The notes beneath the pieces were generated by a model. It ran no database searches and was not told the origin of the DNA. It saw only the letters and a program-made list of their open reading frames with translations. This document shows, piece after piece, positions 1-8,498 of a stretch of DNA of 64,000 bases (positions within the stretch are counted from its first letter, which is position 1; every line of letters begins with the position of its first letter). Location: positions 185,031 through 249,030 of the forward strand of contig NZ_JANURN010000004.1 of the NCBI RefSeq assembly GCF_030249855.1, in the 5' to 3' direction. The stretch comes from Helicobacter_B zhangjianzhongii (lineage in GTDB: Bacteria; Campylobacterota; Campylobacteria; Campylobacterales; Helicobacteraceae). A program made the translations under genes and the position numbers.

Positions 1-1
1 C

Positions 2-553
2 ACAGAGCAGCTACTCAATGCAAGCACCAATCACACAATCATCACCACAATGATTGAGAAGAAAAACCACAAGTTTTACAACAATCTTAAAGTGTTTTCC
101 AAGGGCGAATTGATCCACAAGCAATCTAAACATAAGCTATTTATGCTTGGTGAAGAGCATTTGCATTTTGCATCAGGCTCGGCAAATGAAATTATTCCAT
201 TTCGACTTGATGGTATGAATTGTGGCGCGCTTATTTGCTTTGAATTGCGATTTGTCGATCTATGGCAGAAGCTTCAGGGGGTTGATGTCTTATTTATCCC
301 AGCGCAATGGGGACAAGCACGAAAAGATCACTTTGAAACACTCTCGCGTGCGCTTGCTATAGCAAATCAATGTTTTGTGATCACTAGCAATAGTGCTAGC
401 TTACATATGGCAAAATCAAGTGCTGTCATCAGCCCTTATGGCAAGACTATACAAGATGATAGCCAAGAGATTATACAAGCTCAAATCGACATTGCCGAAG
501 TAGAAAAAATGCGCAAGTATATCAATGTAGGATTAAAGGAATGCATAAGATAA
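2..553 (+). CDS. Carbon-nitrogen hydrolase, nitrilase/omega-amidase family (5' end outside window)
   Basis: The frame is open from base 2, so the true start lies upstream of the window. The visible part holds the nitrilase-fold core: a Lys in SKHKLF (the family's catalytic Lys region) and the nucleophilic Cys in ALICFELRF (codon 236-238), followed by FIPAQWGQAR and the typical DHFETLSRALAIANQ helix. The family's catalytic Glu would be in the missing N-terminal part. Members hydrolyse amides such as 2-oxoglutaramate, N-carbamoyl amines or similar small substrates in the cytoplasm; the exact substrate cannot be read here. The stop codon lies 11 bases before the preferred pcm start, so the two genes are probably one operon. 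Confidence 0.85.
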   Translation, partial: TEQLLNASTNHTIITTMIEKKNHKFYNNLKVFSKGELIHKQSKHKLFMLGEEHLHFASGSANEIIPFRLDGMNCGALICFELRFVDLWQKLQGVDVLFIPAQWGQARKDHFETLSRALAIANQCFVITSNSASLHMAKSSAVISPYGKTIQDDSQEIIQAQIDIAEVEKMRKYINVGLKECIR

Positions 554-564
554 AAGGACATTTT

Positions 565-1224
565 ATGTGCAATGAAATTGCCAGGCAATTTCCCCTGCAA
601 GATCAAGTGCGCAATGCCCTAGAATCTGTCGATAGAGAGATGTTTGTCCCAGATTTCTCTAAACATTTAGCCTATAGCCTAGATCCACTACCTATGGGAG
701 CGGCACAATGGGTATCATCTCCCCTTACAGTCGCCAAAATGACGCAGTATCTCACTCCGGGCGATAGTGTCCTAGAGATTGGCTGTGGAAGTGGCTATCA
801 AGCTATGGTGCTTGCGCAAATCTTTCGCCGTGTTTTTAGCATTGAGCGCATAGAGTCATTGCTCACAGAAGCAAGAAAACGCATTCGGGCAATGGGTGTA
901 AGTAATATCCACACAAAATTTAGTGATGGACAGCAAGGCTGGGCAGAATATGCACCTTATGATAGAATCCTATTTTCTGCCTGTATAGAAAGCAAGATTC
1001 CACAAGCCATTATCGATCAACTAGAAGAAGGAGGGATTCTCGTAGCCCCTATGCAAGCCCCAAACACCACACAGACTATCTTAACGCTCTCTGGGGCTAG
1101 CCCTGCCCCCAAACAAGCTAAACAATACATAAAACGCTTTACCAAACGCAATGGGATTCTAAGCAACGAAGAGATTTTAGAAGAATGTTTGTTTGTGCCT
1201 GTTGTTGATGGCACAATGCATTAG
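565..1224 (+). CDS. pcm: Protein-L-isoaspartate O-methyltransferase
   Basis: SAM-dependent repair methyltransferase that methylates L-isoaspartyl residues in aged proteins. The SAM-binding motif I is clear (VLEIGCGSGYQAMVL), preceded by the family motif around GAAQWVSSPLTVAKM and followed by the FSDGQQGWAEYAPYDRIL region. I chose ATG 565 (219 residues) because AAAGGA lies about 6 bases upstream and it begins just after the stop of the preceding gene. An upstream ATG at 541 in the same frame would overlap that gene and has no Shine-Dalgarno. Length fits the family (about 205-220 residues). The PCMT family also includes methyltransferases with other substrates, so function is likely but not certain. 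Confidence 0.88.
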   Translation: MCNEIARQFPLQDQVRNALESVDREMFVPDFSKHLAYSLDPLPMGAAQWVSSPLTVAKMTQYLTPGDSVLEIGCGSGYQAMVLAQIFRRVFSIERIESLLTEARKRIRAMGVSNIHTKFSDGQQGWAEYAPYDRILFSACIESKIPQAIIDQLEEGGILVAPMQAPNTTQTILTLSGASPAPKQAKQYIKRFTKRNGILSNEEILEECLFVPVVDGTMH

Positions 1225-1232
1225 AGGTAGGT

Positions 1233-1961
1233 ATGGAGATTTTTACTATAACCCTTGATGATGTATGGCAAGCATCTTTTACACAAAATTTCTCTGCTAT
1301 GCAATGCTGCTTGGGGGCTTGTGTGGGAGCAGCTGGAGTTTGGCTACTTAGCCCCAATCCCCACAAACCACACCTTGAGCAAAATGACACCACACACCAA
1401 GCTCACACCACTCAATACAAGCACACTTCGCGCTATCTATGGAGCGGGATTGGCGCATTTATATGTGCCATAATTGGTAGCAGCGGAGACTCTACTTTGC
1501 TACCTTGGCTACTTGGGATTGTGATATTAAGCCTATCTCTTTGCGTATGGGATATTTACTACTATGCCGTGCCAAATTGGCAAAATCTAGCTCTTTTGCT
1601 TATAAGTGCTAGCAAAAGCATCATACTCGCACACATCTTGCAAGACAACTTTTTCATAGATATATCTACTATTTATGATTTGCTATTGGGTGCTGGACTT
1701 ATCAGCTTAGTATATATTCTAGGGATAATGTTCTTGCAAAAACAGCTTCTTGGGGAAGGGGATATTATCTTTTGTGCAAGTTTTAGTGCGCTTTTTGGTT
1801 TTGAAACCACTGTGATTAGCATATTTTGGGGCTGTGTGTTGGCTAGTATTGTTAGTATTTTTAGCAGAATCTTTACCAAACACACAAACATTGCAATCCC
1901 TCTAATCCCCTATATAATTGGAGGACTTGGAGTGGGGGTATTGTGGGGACTATGGCTATGA
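1233..1961 (+). CDS. Prepilin peptidase-like membrane protease (A24 family)
   Basis: A 242-residue, strongly hydrophobic protein with several predicted membrane segments. Two aspartate motifs match the A24 aspartic peptidases: one Asp in CVWDIYYYAVPNW (family pattern D...IP) and one in LLGEGDIIF (GxGD). The bacterial enzyme normally cleaves and N-methylates type IV prepilins or pseudopilins at the inner membrane. The cytoplasmic Cys-rich loop of the long bacterial form is not visible, so this is the short form. It lies 8 bases after pcm and overlaps the next gene by 4 bases (ATGA), indicating one transcript. No pilin gene is visible in this window. An intramembrane peptidase with another substrate remains possible. 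Confidence 0.7.
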   Translation: MEIFTITLDDVWQASFTQNFSAMQCCLGACVGAAGVWLLSPNPHKPHLEQNDTTHQAHTTQYKHTSRYLWSGIGAFICAIIGSSGDSTLLPWLLGIVILSLSLCVWDIYYYAVPNWQNLALLLISASKSIILAHILQDNFFIDISTIYDLLLGAGLISLVYILGIMFLQKQLLGEGDIIFCASFSALFGFETTVISIFWGCVLASIVSIFSRIFTKHTNIAIPLIPYIIGGLGVGVLWGLWL

Positions 1962-2974
1962 GACAACGCTATCTTTTTCATTCAGTTGCGCAGATATTTT
2001 TACCATTTTTTATTGTGCTATTCTTTATAGCTTCTGTGGTGCTGCTCATAGGTCTTGCTACCATTACACAATTTATCAAGCTTAATGTGTGGGATCTAGG
2101 ACAGATTTTTTTATATTCCATACCAAATGGTGTATTTTTTATCATTCCTATCACTTTTTTCTGTGCCTGTGTTTTGGGACTATCAAGATTGTCGTTTGAT
2201 TATGAGTTGCTTGTATTTTTTTCTCTAGGAATTTCACCGCGCAAGATTCTAGCTCCATTTATTGGGCTTAGTATTTTTGCTAGCATTGTATTGCTATTTT
2301 TCTCTCTCGCGCTGATCCCACTCTCTAAAAGTGCTTATGGCAATTTTATGGCTCAAAAACGCGCTGAAGTAAATATCAATATTAAAGCTGGTGAGTTTGG
2401 GCAAAAACTGGGCGATTGGCTTGTGTATGCGGATACTGCACACGATAGACACTATGAAGGGTTGGTGCTCTTCTCTAGTAACCTAGAATCCCAAGAAGTA
2501 TTTATCACTGCCAAAGAAGGTGAAATGTCTAATAATGAAGGTGTATTTACCCTACTACTACGCAACGGAAGCGCATACTTTGCCGAACCAAACAAAGTAG
2601 AACGAGCAGATTTTGGGCAAATGCTTGTGCATACCAAAATCGATGAAATAAATCTCAGCTCATATGATTTGTGGGCATACTGGAAGAGTGCCTTTGAAGG
2701 AAGCAGCTCGCAAGCTAGGCGTCTTGCCCAAGCCATAATCACATCACTATTTCCCATAGCAAGTATTTTTCTCATACCATTATTTGGCATAGCAAACCCT
2801 AGATTCCATAAAAATCTTAGCTATGTATATTTACTAATTAGCGTGGCTGGATATTTTATAGCAATGCACATATTCAGTCAAAATGCCCCATTCTATGGTA
2901 TATTTGGCTTGCCATTGGTCTGGCTGACAGGATCTTATTTTCTCTATCGTAAATTCGTGCTACGAGTATATTAA
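1958..2974 (+). CDS. LptF/LptG family permease (YjgP/YjgQ)
   Basis: About 338 residues with N-terminal membrane segments (FLPFFIVLFFIASVVLL and following), a large middle periplasmic region (about residues 120-235) and C-terminal membrane segments, the layout of LptF/LptG, which extract lipopolysaccharide from the inner membrane together with the LptB ATPase. I prefer ATG 1958: it overlaps the upstream TGA as ATGA and GGGGA lies about 9 bases before it; GTG 1943 and ATG 1952 in the same frame are alternatives. Whether it is the F or G subunit cannot be decided. It ends tail-to-tail with lolA, the two stop codons sharing the palindrome TTAA at 2971-2974. Confidence 0.83.
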   Translation: MRQRYLFHSVAQIFLPFFIVLFFIASVVLLIGLATITQFIKLNVWDLGQIFLYSIPNGVFFIIPITFFCACVLGLSRLSFDYELLVFFSLGISPRKILAPFIGLSIFASIVLLFFSLALIPLSKSAYGNFMAQKRAEVNINIKAGEFGQKLGDWLVYADTAHDRHYEGLVLFSSNLESQEVFITAKEGEMSNNEGVFTLLLRNGSAYFAEPNKVERADFGQMLVHTKIDEINLSSYDLWAYWKSAFEGSSSQARRLAQAIITSLFPIASIFLIPLFGIANPRFHKNLSYVYLLISVAGYFIAMHIFSQNAPFYGIFGLPLVWLTGSYFLYRKFVLRVY

Positions 2975-3489
2975 TATTGCCGGATAATATCAGTCCCAGC
3001 CGGAGGCACAAATACAAATACATCATCGCTAATTGTGCGGTTTATATATACATTATGCAGTGTAATTTCTACAGCATTATCAAATTCATCGGTAAAGGTG
3101 AGTTTGCTAGGAATATTATTGGCTAAAGTGAGCACATATCGCGTGCCATCAAAATCTGTGCTATATGTATCATCGTGCTGTTTTTTTGCCTTGCGCAAAA
3201 TCTCGAGAAAATCAATTTTTGTTTTACCAACACTGGCTTGATCTAAAAATGGCTCATAAATAGTCGCTTTATCACCATCTACATAGAGCTCTTTCTTAGT
3301 CGGTGCTTCATACACCCATTTTGCCTTGGTTGGAGCCTTAATATACAATTTACCGCTATACACAAGCACGCTATCTTGACTTTTGGTATGCTGTGTGAAA
3401 GAAGCCTCTAGAGTCTTAATATGCTCACCATATCCATAGGCAGCACTAAAAAACCCGGCAAAAATCACACAGGCAAAAAACTCTCTCAC
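2971..3489 (-). CDS. lolA: Outer-membrane lipoprotein carrier LolA
   Basis: Periplasmic chaperone that ferries lipoproteins from the LolCDE complex to the outer membrane. The 172-residue product begins with a signal peptide (MREFFACVIFAGFFSAAYG) and continues with the LolA pattern: LEASFTQ, SGKLYIKAPTKAKWVYE, then the KKELYVDGDKATIYEP strand region and a final TDEFDNAVEITLHNV. The start is GTG at 3489, ten bases after the slyD stop. It is the last gene of the long minus-strand Tol-Pal block, which fits its envelope role. The sequence is shorter than the gammaproteobacterial protein but typical for Campylobacterota. Confidence 0.85.
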   Translation of the reverse strand: MREFFACVIFAGFFSAAYGYGEHIKTLEASFTQHTKSQDSVLVYSGKLYIKAPTKAKWVYEAPTKKELYVDGDKATIYEPFLDQASVGKTKIDFLEILRKAKKQHDDTYSTDFDGTRYVLTLANNIPSKLTFTDEFDNAVEITLHNVYINRTISDDVFVFVPPAGTDIIRQY

Positions 3490-3499
3490 GCACTAGCCC

Positions 3500-4057
3500 C
3501 TAGTGGCAGCCACAAGATCCACCACCACAGCAACCACTATCTCCATGATCGTGATGTGATGTATCACAAGATCCACCACCACAGCAACCACCACCCACAT
3601 AACCTTGCAAGATCTCATCGGCAGTAGCATCTCGCATATCAACAACCTCAACATCAAACAACAAAGTCTTGCCAGCTAGTGGGTGGTTATAATCAATCAT
3701 CACGCTACTATCATTAAAATCCTTAACAACAACCTGCACTGTTTGCCCATCTTCTGCTTGTCCAAAAAGCGTCATACCCTTTTCTAAAACAATACCATCA
3801 AACTGATCCTTTGGAACCTCTTGCACAAAATCTGCTTGATAAACACCATAGGCATCTTCTGGAGCTATAGATAAATTAAGCTTATCGCCCTTTTTCGCGC
3901 CTAACACAGCCTGCTCAAGACCGCTGATCACCTGCCCAGCACCAAGCAAAAACTCCAATGGTCGAGAAGTTACATTGCTATCAATAATATCTTGAGTATC
4001 CGCATCTTTTACTTCATAAAATATCGCCACAACTTGCTTTTGTTCTGTAGAATCCAC
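3500..4057 (-). CDS. slyD: FKBP-type peptidyl-prolyl isomerase SlyD with metal-binding tail
   Basis: Cytosolic prolyl isomerase/chaperone of the SlyD type. The FKBP domain is split by an insert-in-flap as in SlyD (PLEFLLGAGQVISGLEQAVLGAKKGDK, then EDAYG...VPKDQF, and returning at DFNDSSVMIDYNHPLAGK). After about residue 150 comes a Cys/His/Gly-rich tail of about 33 residues with two copies of GGCCGGGSC separated by a His/Asp stretch and ending GCH. In the SlyD family such tails bind nickel and feed hydrogenase or urease maturation. The two tail copies are encoded by identical 27-bp direct repeats (3511-3537 and 3565-3591), suggesting recent duplication. Confidence 0.92.
   Translation of the reverse strand: MDSTEQKQVVAIFYEVKDADTQDIIDSNVTSRPLEFLLGAGQVISGLEQAVLGAKKGDKLNLSIAPEDAYGVYQADFVQEVPKDQFDGIVLEKGMTLFGQAEDGQTVQVVVKDFNDSSVMIDYNHPLAGKTLLFDVEVVDMRDATADEILQGYVGGGCCGGGSCDTSHHDHGDSGCCGGGSCGCH
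3511..3591. repeat. Direct repeat in the slyD metal-binding tail
   Basis: The 27 bases at 3511-3537 recur identically at 3565-3591, 54 bases apart in phase with the slyD frame. They encode the two CCGGGSC blocks of the metal-binding tail. Being in-frame and identical, they could expand or contract by recombination without breaking the gene. Confidence 0.9.
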
Positions 4058-4060
4058 CTG

Positions 4061-4981
4061 TCATCCTTTGTTTTTATTTTTTTGTCGTAAATCTTTGGCT
4101 TTCCTACCCTGTTCAGATTCTGGATATAAACGAATAAGAGAATCCAAAAATTTATTGTAGTTATCCATATCTTTAGAATACCTAAAAGCCCACGCTGTAT
4201 GCCACAAAAGAATAGGCATATAACTCGCCTTATCATCTAACGAAGCACTTTTTTTATAAAAACTTATCGCTTCTGCAAACTTACTGCGCTGATATTCAAT
4301 CTCGCCAAGCATATAAAGCGATGATGCAACTTTATAATTATTCTTCACCAACCATTCATAGCGTTTTTTAGATTCTAGGAGATTTTTCTCTCTATATAGT
4401 TTTCTAGCTTGATCGATAATCTCTTTGTTGCTAAGTTTAGTAAAATCATCACTGCCCCTACTCCCAGCATTTACCGACTTGAAGTCTTCGTTACTAGTTT
4501 GGGGTTTTGATTTTTTCTGCGCTTGATTATTGGTTCCTGTCAAGACACCAAGCTCATTCAAAATATCTTGATTTAACTTGGTTGTCAATGTGGTCAAATC
4601 ACTAAGTTTAGCGGTAAGTTGATCTATAGTTTTTTGCATATTCTCAATCGTTGAGTTATGTTGTCTAACCAAGTCATTCTGATAATCAAGATTTGACTGC
4701 AAAGTTTGTATTGTTGCTTCCTGTTTCCCTATGGTATCAAGCAAAGACTTTATGCGTAACGCCTGCCCATCTAAAACGCTCTGCATACCATCTCTAGATT
4801 GTTCAAGCATTTGAATCCTGGCACTATAATCTATTACTAAATTTTCAAGATTTTTATTGGTAGATTGAAGGGTTTTTAACTCTTTCTTTGTTGCGCCACT
4901 CTGCAACTCAAAAGCCGATGGCTCAGCCCACAGAGCCACCAAAGAAAGCAAAAGGCAATAAGAGAATTTACCACACTTCAC
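4061..4981 (-). CDS. cpoB: Tol-Pal system coordinator CpoB/YbgF-like protein
   Basis: A 306-residue periplasmic protein: signal peptide (about residues 1-20), a long coiled-coil segment (about 25-140, rich in Leu/Gln/Lys heptads), a polar linker around residues 150-180, and a C-terminal TPR region (YREKNLLESKKRYEWLVKN, YMLGEIEYQRSKFAEAI, LLWHTAWAFRYSKDM). This order is that of CpoB (YbgF), which links Tol-Pal function with peptidoglycan synthesis during division. Its position directly downstream of pal agrees. Similarity outside the TPRs is weak, so the name rests partly on context. Confidence 0.78.
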   Translation of the reverse strand: MKCGKFSYCLLLSLVALWAEPSAFELQSGATKKELKTLQSTNKNLENLVIDYSARIQMLEQSRDGMQSVLDGQALRIKSLLDTIGKQEATIQTLQSNLDYQNDLVRQHNSTIENMQKTIDQLTAKLSDLTTLTTKLNQDILNELGVLTGTNNQAQKKSKPQTSNEDFKSVNAGSRGSDDFTKLSNKEIIDQARKLYREKNLLESKKRYEWLVKNNYKVASSLYMLGEIEYQRSKFAEAISFYKKSASLDDKASYMPILLWHTAWAFRYSKDMDNYNKFLDSLIRLYPESEQGRKAKDLRQKNKNKG

Positions 4982-4999
4982 TTATTCTGCTTTGATAAA

Positions 5000-5488
5000 C
5001 TATTTTGATACTTTTACATCGGAGCGACGATTTTTTTGGTAACAATCTCTTGTCTTATCCATACAAATAGGCTTGCTCTCACCAAAACTCACAACACGAA
5101 TACTATCCCTACTCATACCTTTAACCACGAGAGCATCACGCACAGCTATGGCTCTTTTTGTGCCAAGAGCATAATTATATTCATCTGTTCCAAACTCATC
5201 AGTATTACCTTCAATCACAAGCTGAATAGAATCTTGTGATTGCGCTTGAGTTGCAATCACATCTACTACAGATTGCATATCGGGTCTAATAACAAACTTA
5301 TCAAAATCAAAATATACACTGCCCAGCAAATCCCCAGTCTCTTTAGATGAAATGCTGCTTGTGGATTCTGAAGATCCACCAACCATCTCCCCATCTCCAG
5401 CCCCAACGACATTAACCTTCTCTTTTGGACACCCAGTCAGCATAAAAAGTGCTGCAACCACTCCAAAAATCACAACCGCTTTCTTCAT
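5000..5488 (-). CDS. pal: Peptidoglycan-associated lipoprotein Pal
   Basis: Outer-membrane lipoprotein that binds peptidoglycan through an OmpA-like domain. The lipobox is LTGC (Cys about residue 20), followed by a Ser/Gly-rich linker and the OmpA_C domain from about residue 60: VYFDFDKFVIRP, GNTDEFGTDEYNYALGTKRA and RRSDVKV, with the Asp and Arg that contact diaminopimelate in the family. Length (162 residues) is normal. It lies between tolB and cpoB in the Tol-Pal operon and completes the trans-envelope link with TolQRA-TolB. Confidence 0.95.
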   Translation of the reverse strand: MKKAVVIFGVVAALFMLTGCPKEKVNVVGAGDGEMVGGSSESTSSISSKETGDLLGSVYFDFDKFVIRPDMQSVVDVIATQAQSQDSIQLVIEGNTDEFGTDEYNYALGTKRAIAVRDALVVKGMSRDSIRVVSFGESKPICMDKTRDCYQKNRRSDVKVSK

Positions 5489-5563
5489 TTCAAACTCCTT
5501 GCTTCAGATTTATGGTTTAGATTATACCAAACTTTTATTGCTTTTTGTTTTTACTCCATTTAC

Positions 5564-6817
5564 TTACCAATCAAAAGACTGGATACTAGCCCTATTGAGT
5601 GGAAATAGATAGCTTTTGTTGTAATCAAGCCGTATAACCCCTAAAGCAGTTTGCCCAGATGTATGCTTTAAGAACATCACACTTCCGCCATCTTTAGAGA
5701 ATCTTGGCATTTGATTATTTCCTATAGCAGTTAGTCGCCTAATATAATCTGTTTTGGTTGAAATAAGATAAATATTGAATGTATTAGCACCAAACTCATT
5801 GTCGCTTTCCCTGCTAGAATAGGCTACATAATCCCCATAGGCAGTTATAGAATTATTATTGCGCCCATGATAAACGACTTGTTCGGCAGGCGCATCAATA
5901 TCAAGTCTCTTGGAATAAATATTGGCATAACCAGATCGATCAGACACAAATACCATAGATCTTTCATTATCAATAAAATAGCCCGATACATCAATGCCGG
6001 AATACTTAGTAAGTTGCGTAAGCTCTTTGTTTGCAACATTATAAAGGTAAATATCTGATTGATGTTTAGGTGCTAAGGTAACTAGAATTTTCTGCCCATC
6101 TCTACTAACATCCGATACCGCAGCCATACCATCGCTAGCAATAATCTGCTCCGAACTACCGGTTTGAATGTTGTATTTTATGATTGTTGGACGCAATAAA
6201 TACTTGGTAAAATAAATTTCTTTTTGTGTAGAATCTACCCATTTTGGAAAGATATTTAAGCCTCCTGTAACAATTGTGCGATTATATGTGAGTGTATAGT
6301 CGCCCAGGACAATATTAGCTTGTCCGCTACCTGTATATTGTGCATAAACAACATAGCGATTCATCCAAGCAATTGTGGGTGCTTTAATATAAGAGTTAAT
6401 ATCAATTGCCATCTTATGGGCAACAAAAGGATAAAGAGCAGAATCTGTTAGTTGGTAAGTTTTATTGATCTTTAGAGACGATGAGTTATTATCATAAAAA
6501 AGCAATGACACCTTAAGAATCTTATTTTCTTTGATAACTCGAACTATGCCTACAAGGTCAATTTTTTTTGCCCGATATGCACCAAAATCTATAGTGTCTT
6601 GTGCATATATTGAGCCATCCACAGGATCAAAATGCCCAGAGACACTCAAATCACCCAATAAAATTTTATAAATTTTTTTTGCCAACAAAGACTCGCCACT
6701 AGCAACATAACCAATCTCAACCTTTGGAGTTTTCTGTCCAGACTTAACTATATCAATCGTAGCATCAGCACTAAATAAGCCACTAATCAGCACCATAATC
6801 CCAAAAAAACTTCTCAT
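5564..6817 (-). CDS. tolB: Tol-Pal system translocation protein TolB
   Basis: Periplasmic beta-propeller protein bridging Pal and TolA. The 417-residue product has an N-terminal signal peptide (MRSFFGIMVLISGLFSADA), an N-terminal alpha/beta domain to about residue 155, and a propeller made of WD40-like PD40 repeats (examples: SDVSRDGQKILVTLAPK, FVSDRSGYANIYSK, MPRFSKDGGSVMFLK). It sits between the TolA-like gene and pal, 9 bases after the former. The start ATG at 6817 is preceded by a purine-rich stretch. Confidence 0.93.
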   Translation of the reverse strand: MRSFFGIMVLISGLFSADATIDIVKSGQKTPKVEIGYVASGESLLAKKIYKILLGDLSVSGHFDPVDGSIYAQDTIDFGAYRAKKIDLVGIVRVIKENKILKVSLLFYDNNSSSLKINKTYQLTDSALYPFVAHKMAIDINSYIKAPTIAWMNRYVVYAQYTGSGQANIVLGDYTLTYNRTIVTGGLNIFPKWVDSTQKEIYFTKYLLRPTIIKYNIQTGSSEQIIASDGMAAVSDVSRDGQKILVTLAPKHQSDIYLYNVANKELTQLTKYSGIDVSGYFIDNERSMVFVSDRSGYANIYSKRLDIDAPAEQVVYHGRNNNSITAYGDYVAYSSRESDNEFGANTFNIYLISTKTDYIRRLTAIGNNQMPRFSKDGGSVMFLKHTSGQTALGVIRLDYNKSYLFPLNRASIQSFDW

Positions 6818-6826
6818 AACACTCCT

Positions 6827-7534
6827 TTATTTGAGCCGAAAATTTACCTTTATCTCAACAACCCTACCCTTTGGATAAGGCGGAAGCTTTTCTTGTTTTA
6901 AGGATTCCAAAAGATCAATCACACTTTGATTATAGTCATCATATTGCGAGAGCTTTACAATGCGATAGCTAAAATTACCTATATTAGTTACACGAATTAG
7001 TGCGCTAACTTCAGCATCCTGATAATATCTTGACTGCCATTTTCGGTAGATTATATCATAAATTTTACCAAACCATTCATTATACTCTCCATCTGCAAAT
7101 TCTGGAGAAATACTTTGTGATTGCACATCAAGTGCTTTATTGTCCATTGCATTAAAAGTGGAATTAAGCTTTTCAAGCTGTTTTTGCAAAGCCTGCAATC
7201 GGCTAGAATCTACTTTATCTTTTGTGTTTTTTGCTTTTTGACTACGATTATCCCCACTTTCTTTGGCGGGTGCCATCATATCTGGAATTGTTGAAAAAAT
7301 ATCTCTAATACCAGTCCCTTCAAGATGCGTGCCAGAATCCTTTTTATTTTCTTGAGTCATCTCCATTGGAGCAATATCAATGCTTACAGCCTGCTCCATT
7401 GTTGTAGCAATATGAGATGTGTATTTCGTCGTAAAAATAGAAGAAAATTTCAATAATAAAACAAAAATAACACAGTAAAAAAACAATGCACCTATACCAC
7501 TCCAAACAAGCAATGCTTTCTTACATTCACCCAT
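6827..7534 (-). CDS. tolA: TolA-like protein with TonB-type C-terminal domain
   Basis: A 235-residue inner-membrane protein: cytoplasmic N-terminus, a single membrane anchor (about residues 8-30, LLVWSGIGALFFYCVIFVLL), a polar Lys/Gln-rich middle with short helical stretch around residues 105-125, and a C-terminal TonB/TolA-like domain (YRKWQSRYYQD, VKLSQYDDYNQSVIDLLESL, KLPPYPKG, VVEIKVNFRLK). It is much shorter in the helical middle than E. coli TolA. Its first 8 bases overlap tolR. With TolQ/TolR it should transduce proton-motive force to TolB and Pal. Confidence 0.82.
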   Translation of the reverse strand: MGECKKALLVWSGIGALFFYCVIFVLLLKFSSIFTTKYTSHIATTMEQAVSIDIAPMEMTQENKKDSGTHLEGTGIRDIFSTIPDMMAPAKESGDNRSQKAKNTKDKVDSSRLQALQKQLEKLNSTFNAMDNKALDVQSQSISPEFADGEYNEWFGKIYDIIYRKWQSRYYQDAEVSALIRVTNIGNFSYRIVKLSQYDDYNQSVIDLLESLKQEKLPPYPKGRVVEIKVNFRLK

Positions 7535-7928
7535 TTGTCACCAAAGAAATTTTATTAAATCCTGCTTCTTTGACACTTTTTAAAATATAAATCACACTCT
7601 CATAACTCAAATCCTTATCAGCTCGAATAAAAATTGATGTGTCTTTTTTACTATACTGTTTTGCTAGTAGATTGAAACTATCTGGAAACATTTTATATTC
7701 ATAAGTATTGTTTTTAATATAAATTTTTTTTCTCTTGTCAATACGAATTTCGAGCATATTGTTTTGAGTTTTTTTTGCCGACTTACTACCCTTTGGTAGA
7801 GTAATATCTTCTTGATACACTATGGTGGGTGTTGTAACCATAAGAATTGCTAGTAAAACAAGCATAATATCCACAAGTGGGGTAATGTTTAACTCTGGCT
7901 TATCCTCCCACAAAAACTGATCATCCAT
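7527..7928 (-). CDS. tolR: TolR/ExbD family proton-channel component
   Basis: Small inner-membrane protein with one membrane helix starting with the family signature PELNITPLVDIMLVLLAILM, whose Asp is the proton-carrying residue, and a periplasmic C-terminal ExbD domain ending with IYILKSVKEAGFNKISLVT. ATG 7928 gives 133 residues; an in-frame GTG at 7940, directly after the tolQ stop, would add MTCY. Neither has a strong Shine-Dalgarno, and translation may be coupled to tolQ. Operon context (tolQ upstream, tolA downstream) favours TolR over ExbD. Confidence 0.88.
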   Translation of the reverse strand: MDDQFLWEDKPELNITPLVDIMLVLLAILMVTTPTIVYQEDITLPKGSKSAKKTQNNMLEIRIDKRKKIYIKNNTYEYKMFPDSFNLLAKQYSKKDTSIFIRADKDLSYESVIYILKSVKEAGFNKISLVTNG

Positions 7929-7940
7929 ATAGCAAGTCAC

Positions 7941-8498
7941 TTATTTTGCAGATGACAGATAATCAATCTGCATTTGAATATAAACACCTAAATCATACAC
8001 CTTGCGCTTAAGAATCATAAAAAAAGTATATGCTGGAATTGCCGTTAATATACCAGCTGCCGTAGCAACTAATGCCTTAGAAATTACAGGCGCAATAACA
8101 TCAAAGGAAACCTGCCCACTATTACCAAGCCTACCAAAAGCATCTAAAATCTCAACAACAGTCCCAAAAAGCCCTATAAAAGGAGAGGTAGAAGCAATGA
8201 TACTTAAAAAAGCAAGCCCTGTAGTAGAATGCTTAATGGCTTTATTCTTCCACAGAGAAAAAATATTGGGAGAAACATCGCGATGATCCGCACTGATAAA
8301 AATTGCATCTCTTGGAAATCTCTGTTCTCCTTGTAAAATAGCCTCTAAAGAATCCTGCTCATCTTTTACCATCTTTGCGAGACTAATATACTTATAAAAG
8401 AAGATCCAAAGTGTTGCAAAACAATACGCAGAAAGCCAGCACAATGTAAGTAAAGTAATTAGGCTTGACTCTTCAAGAAACTGAAAAACAGAACCCAT
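7941..8498 (-). CDS. tolQ: TolQ/ExbB family proton-channel component
   Basis: A 185-residue inner-membrane protein of the MotA/TolQ/ExbB family: an N-terminal membrane helix (SLITLLTLCWLSAYCFATLW), a cytoplasmic loop, and two more helices containing the conserved LAFLSIIASTSPFIGLFGTV and ISKALVATAAGILTAIPAYTFF. It pairs with TolR to form the stator that harvests the proton gradient. Its ATG shares the last base of the atpC stop (TAATG at 8496-8500), so tol expression appears translationally coupled to the ATP synthase genes. Confidence 0.92.
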   Translation of the reverse strand: MGSVFQFLEESSLITLLTLCWLSAYCFATLWIFFYKYISLAKMVKDEQDSLEAILQGEQRFPRDAIFISADHRDVSPNIFSLWKNKAIKHSTTGLAFLSIIASTSPFIGLFGTVVEILDAFGRLGNSGQVSFDVIAPVISKALVATAAGILTAIPAYTFFMILKRKVYDLGVYIQMQIDYLSSAK

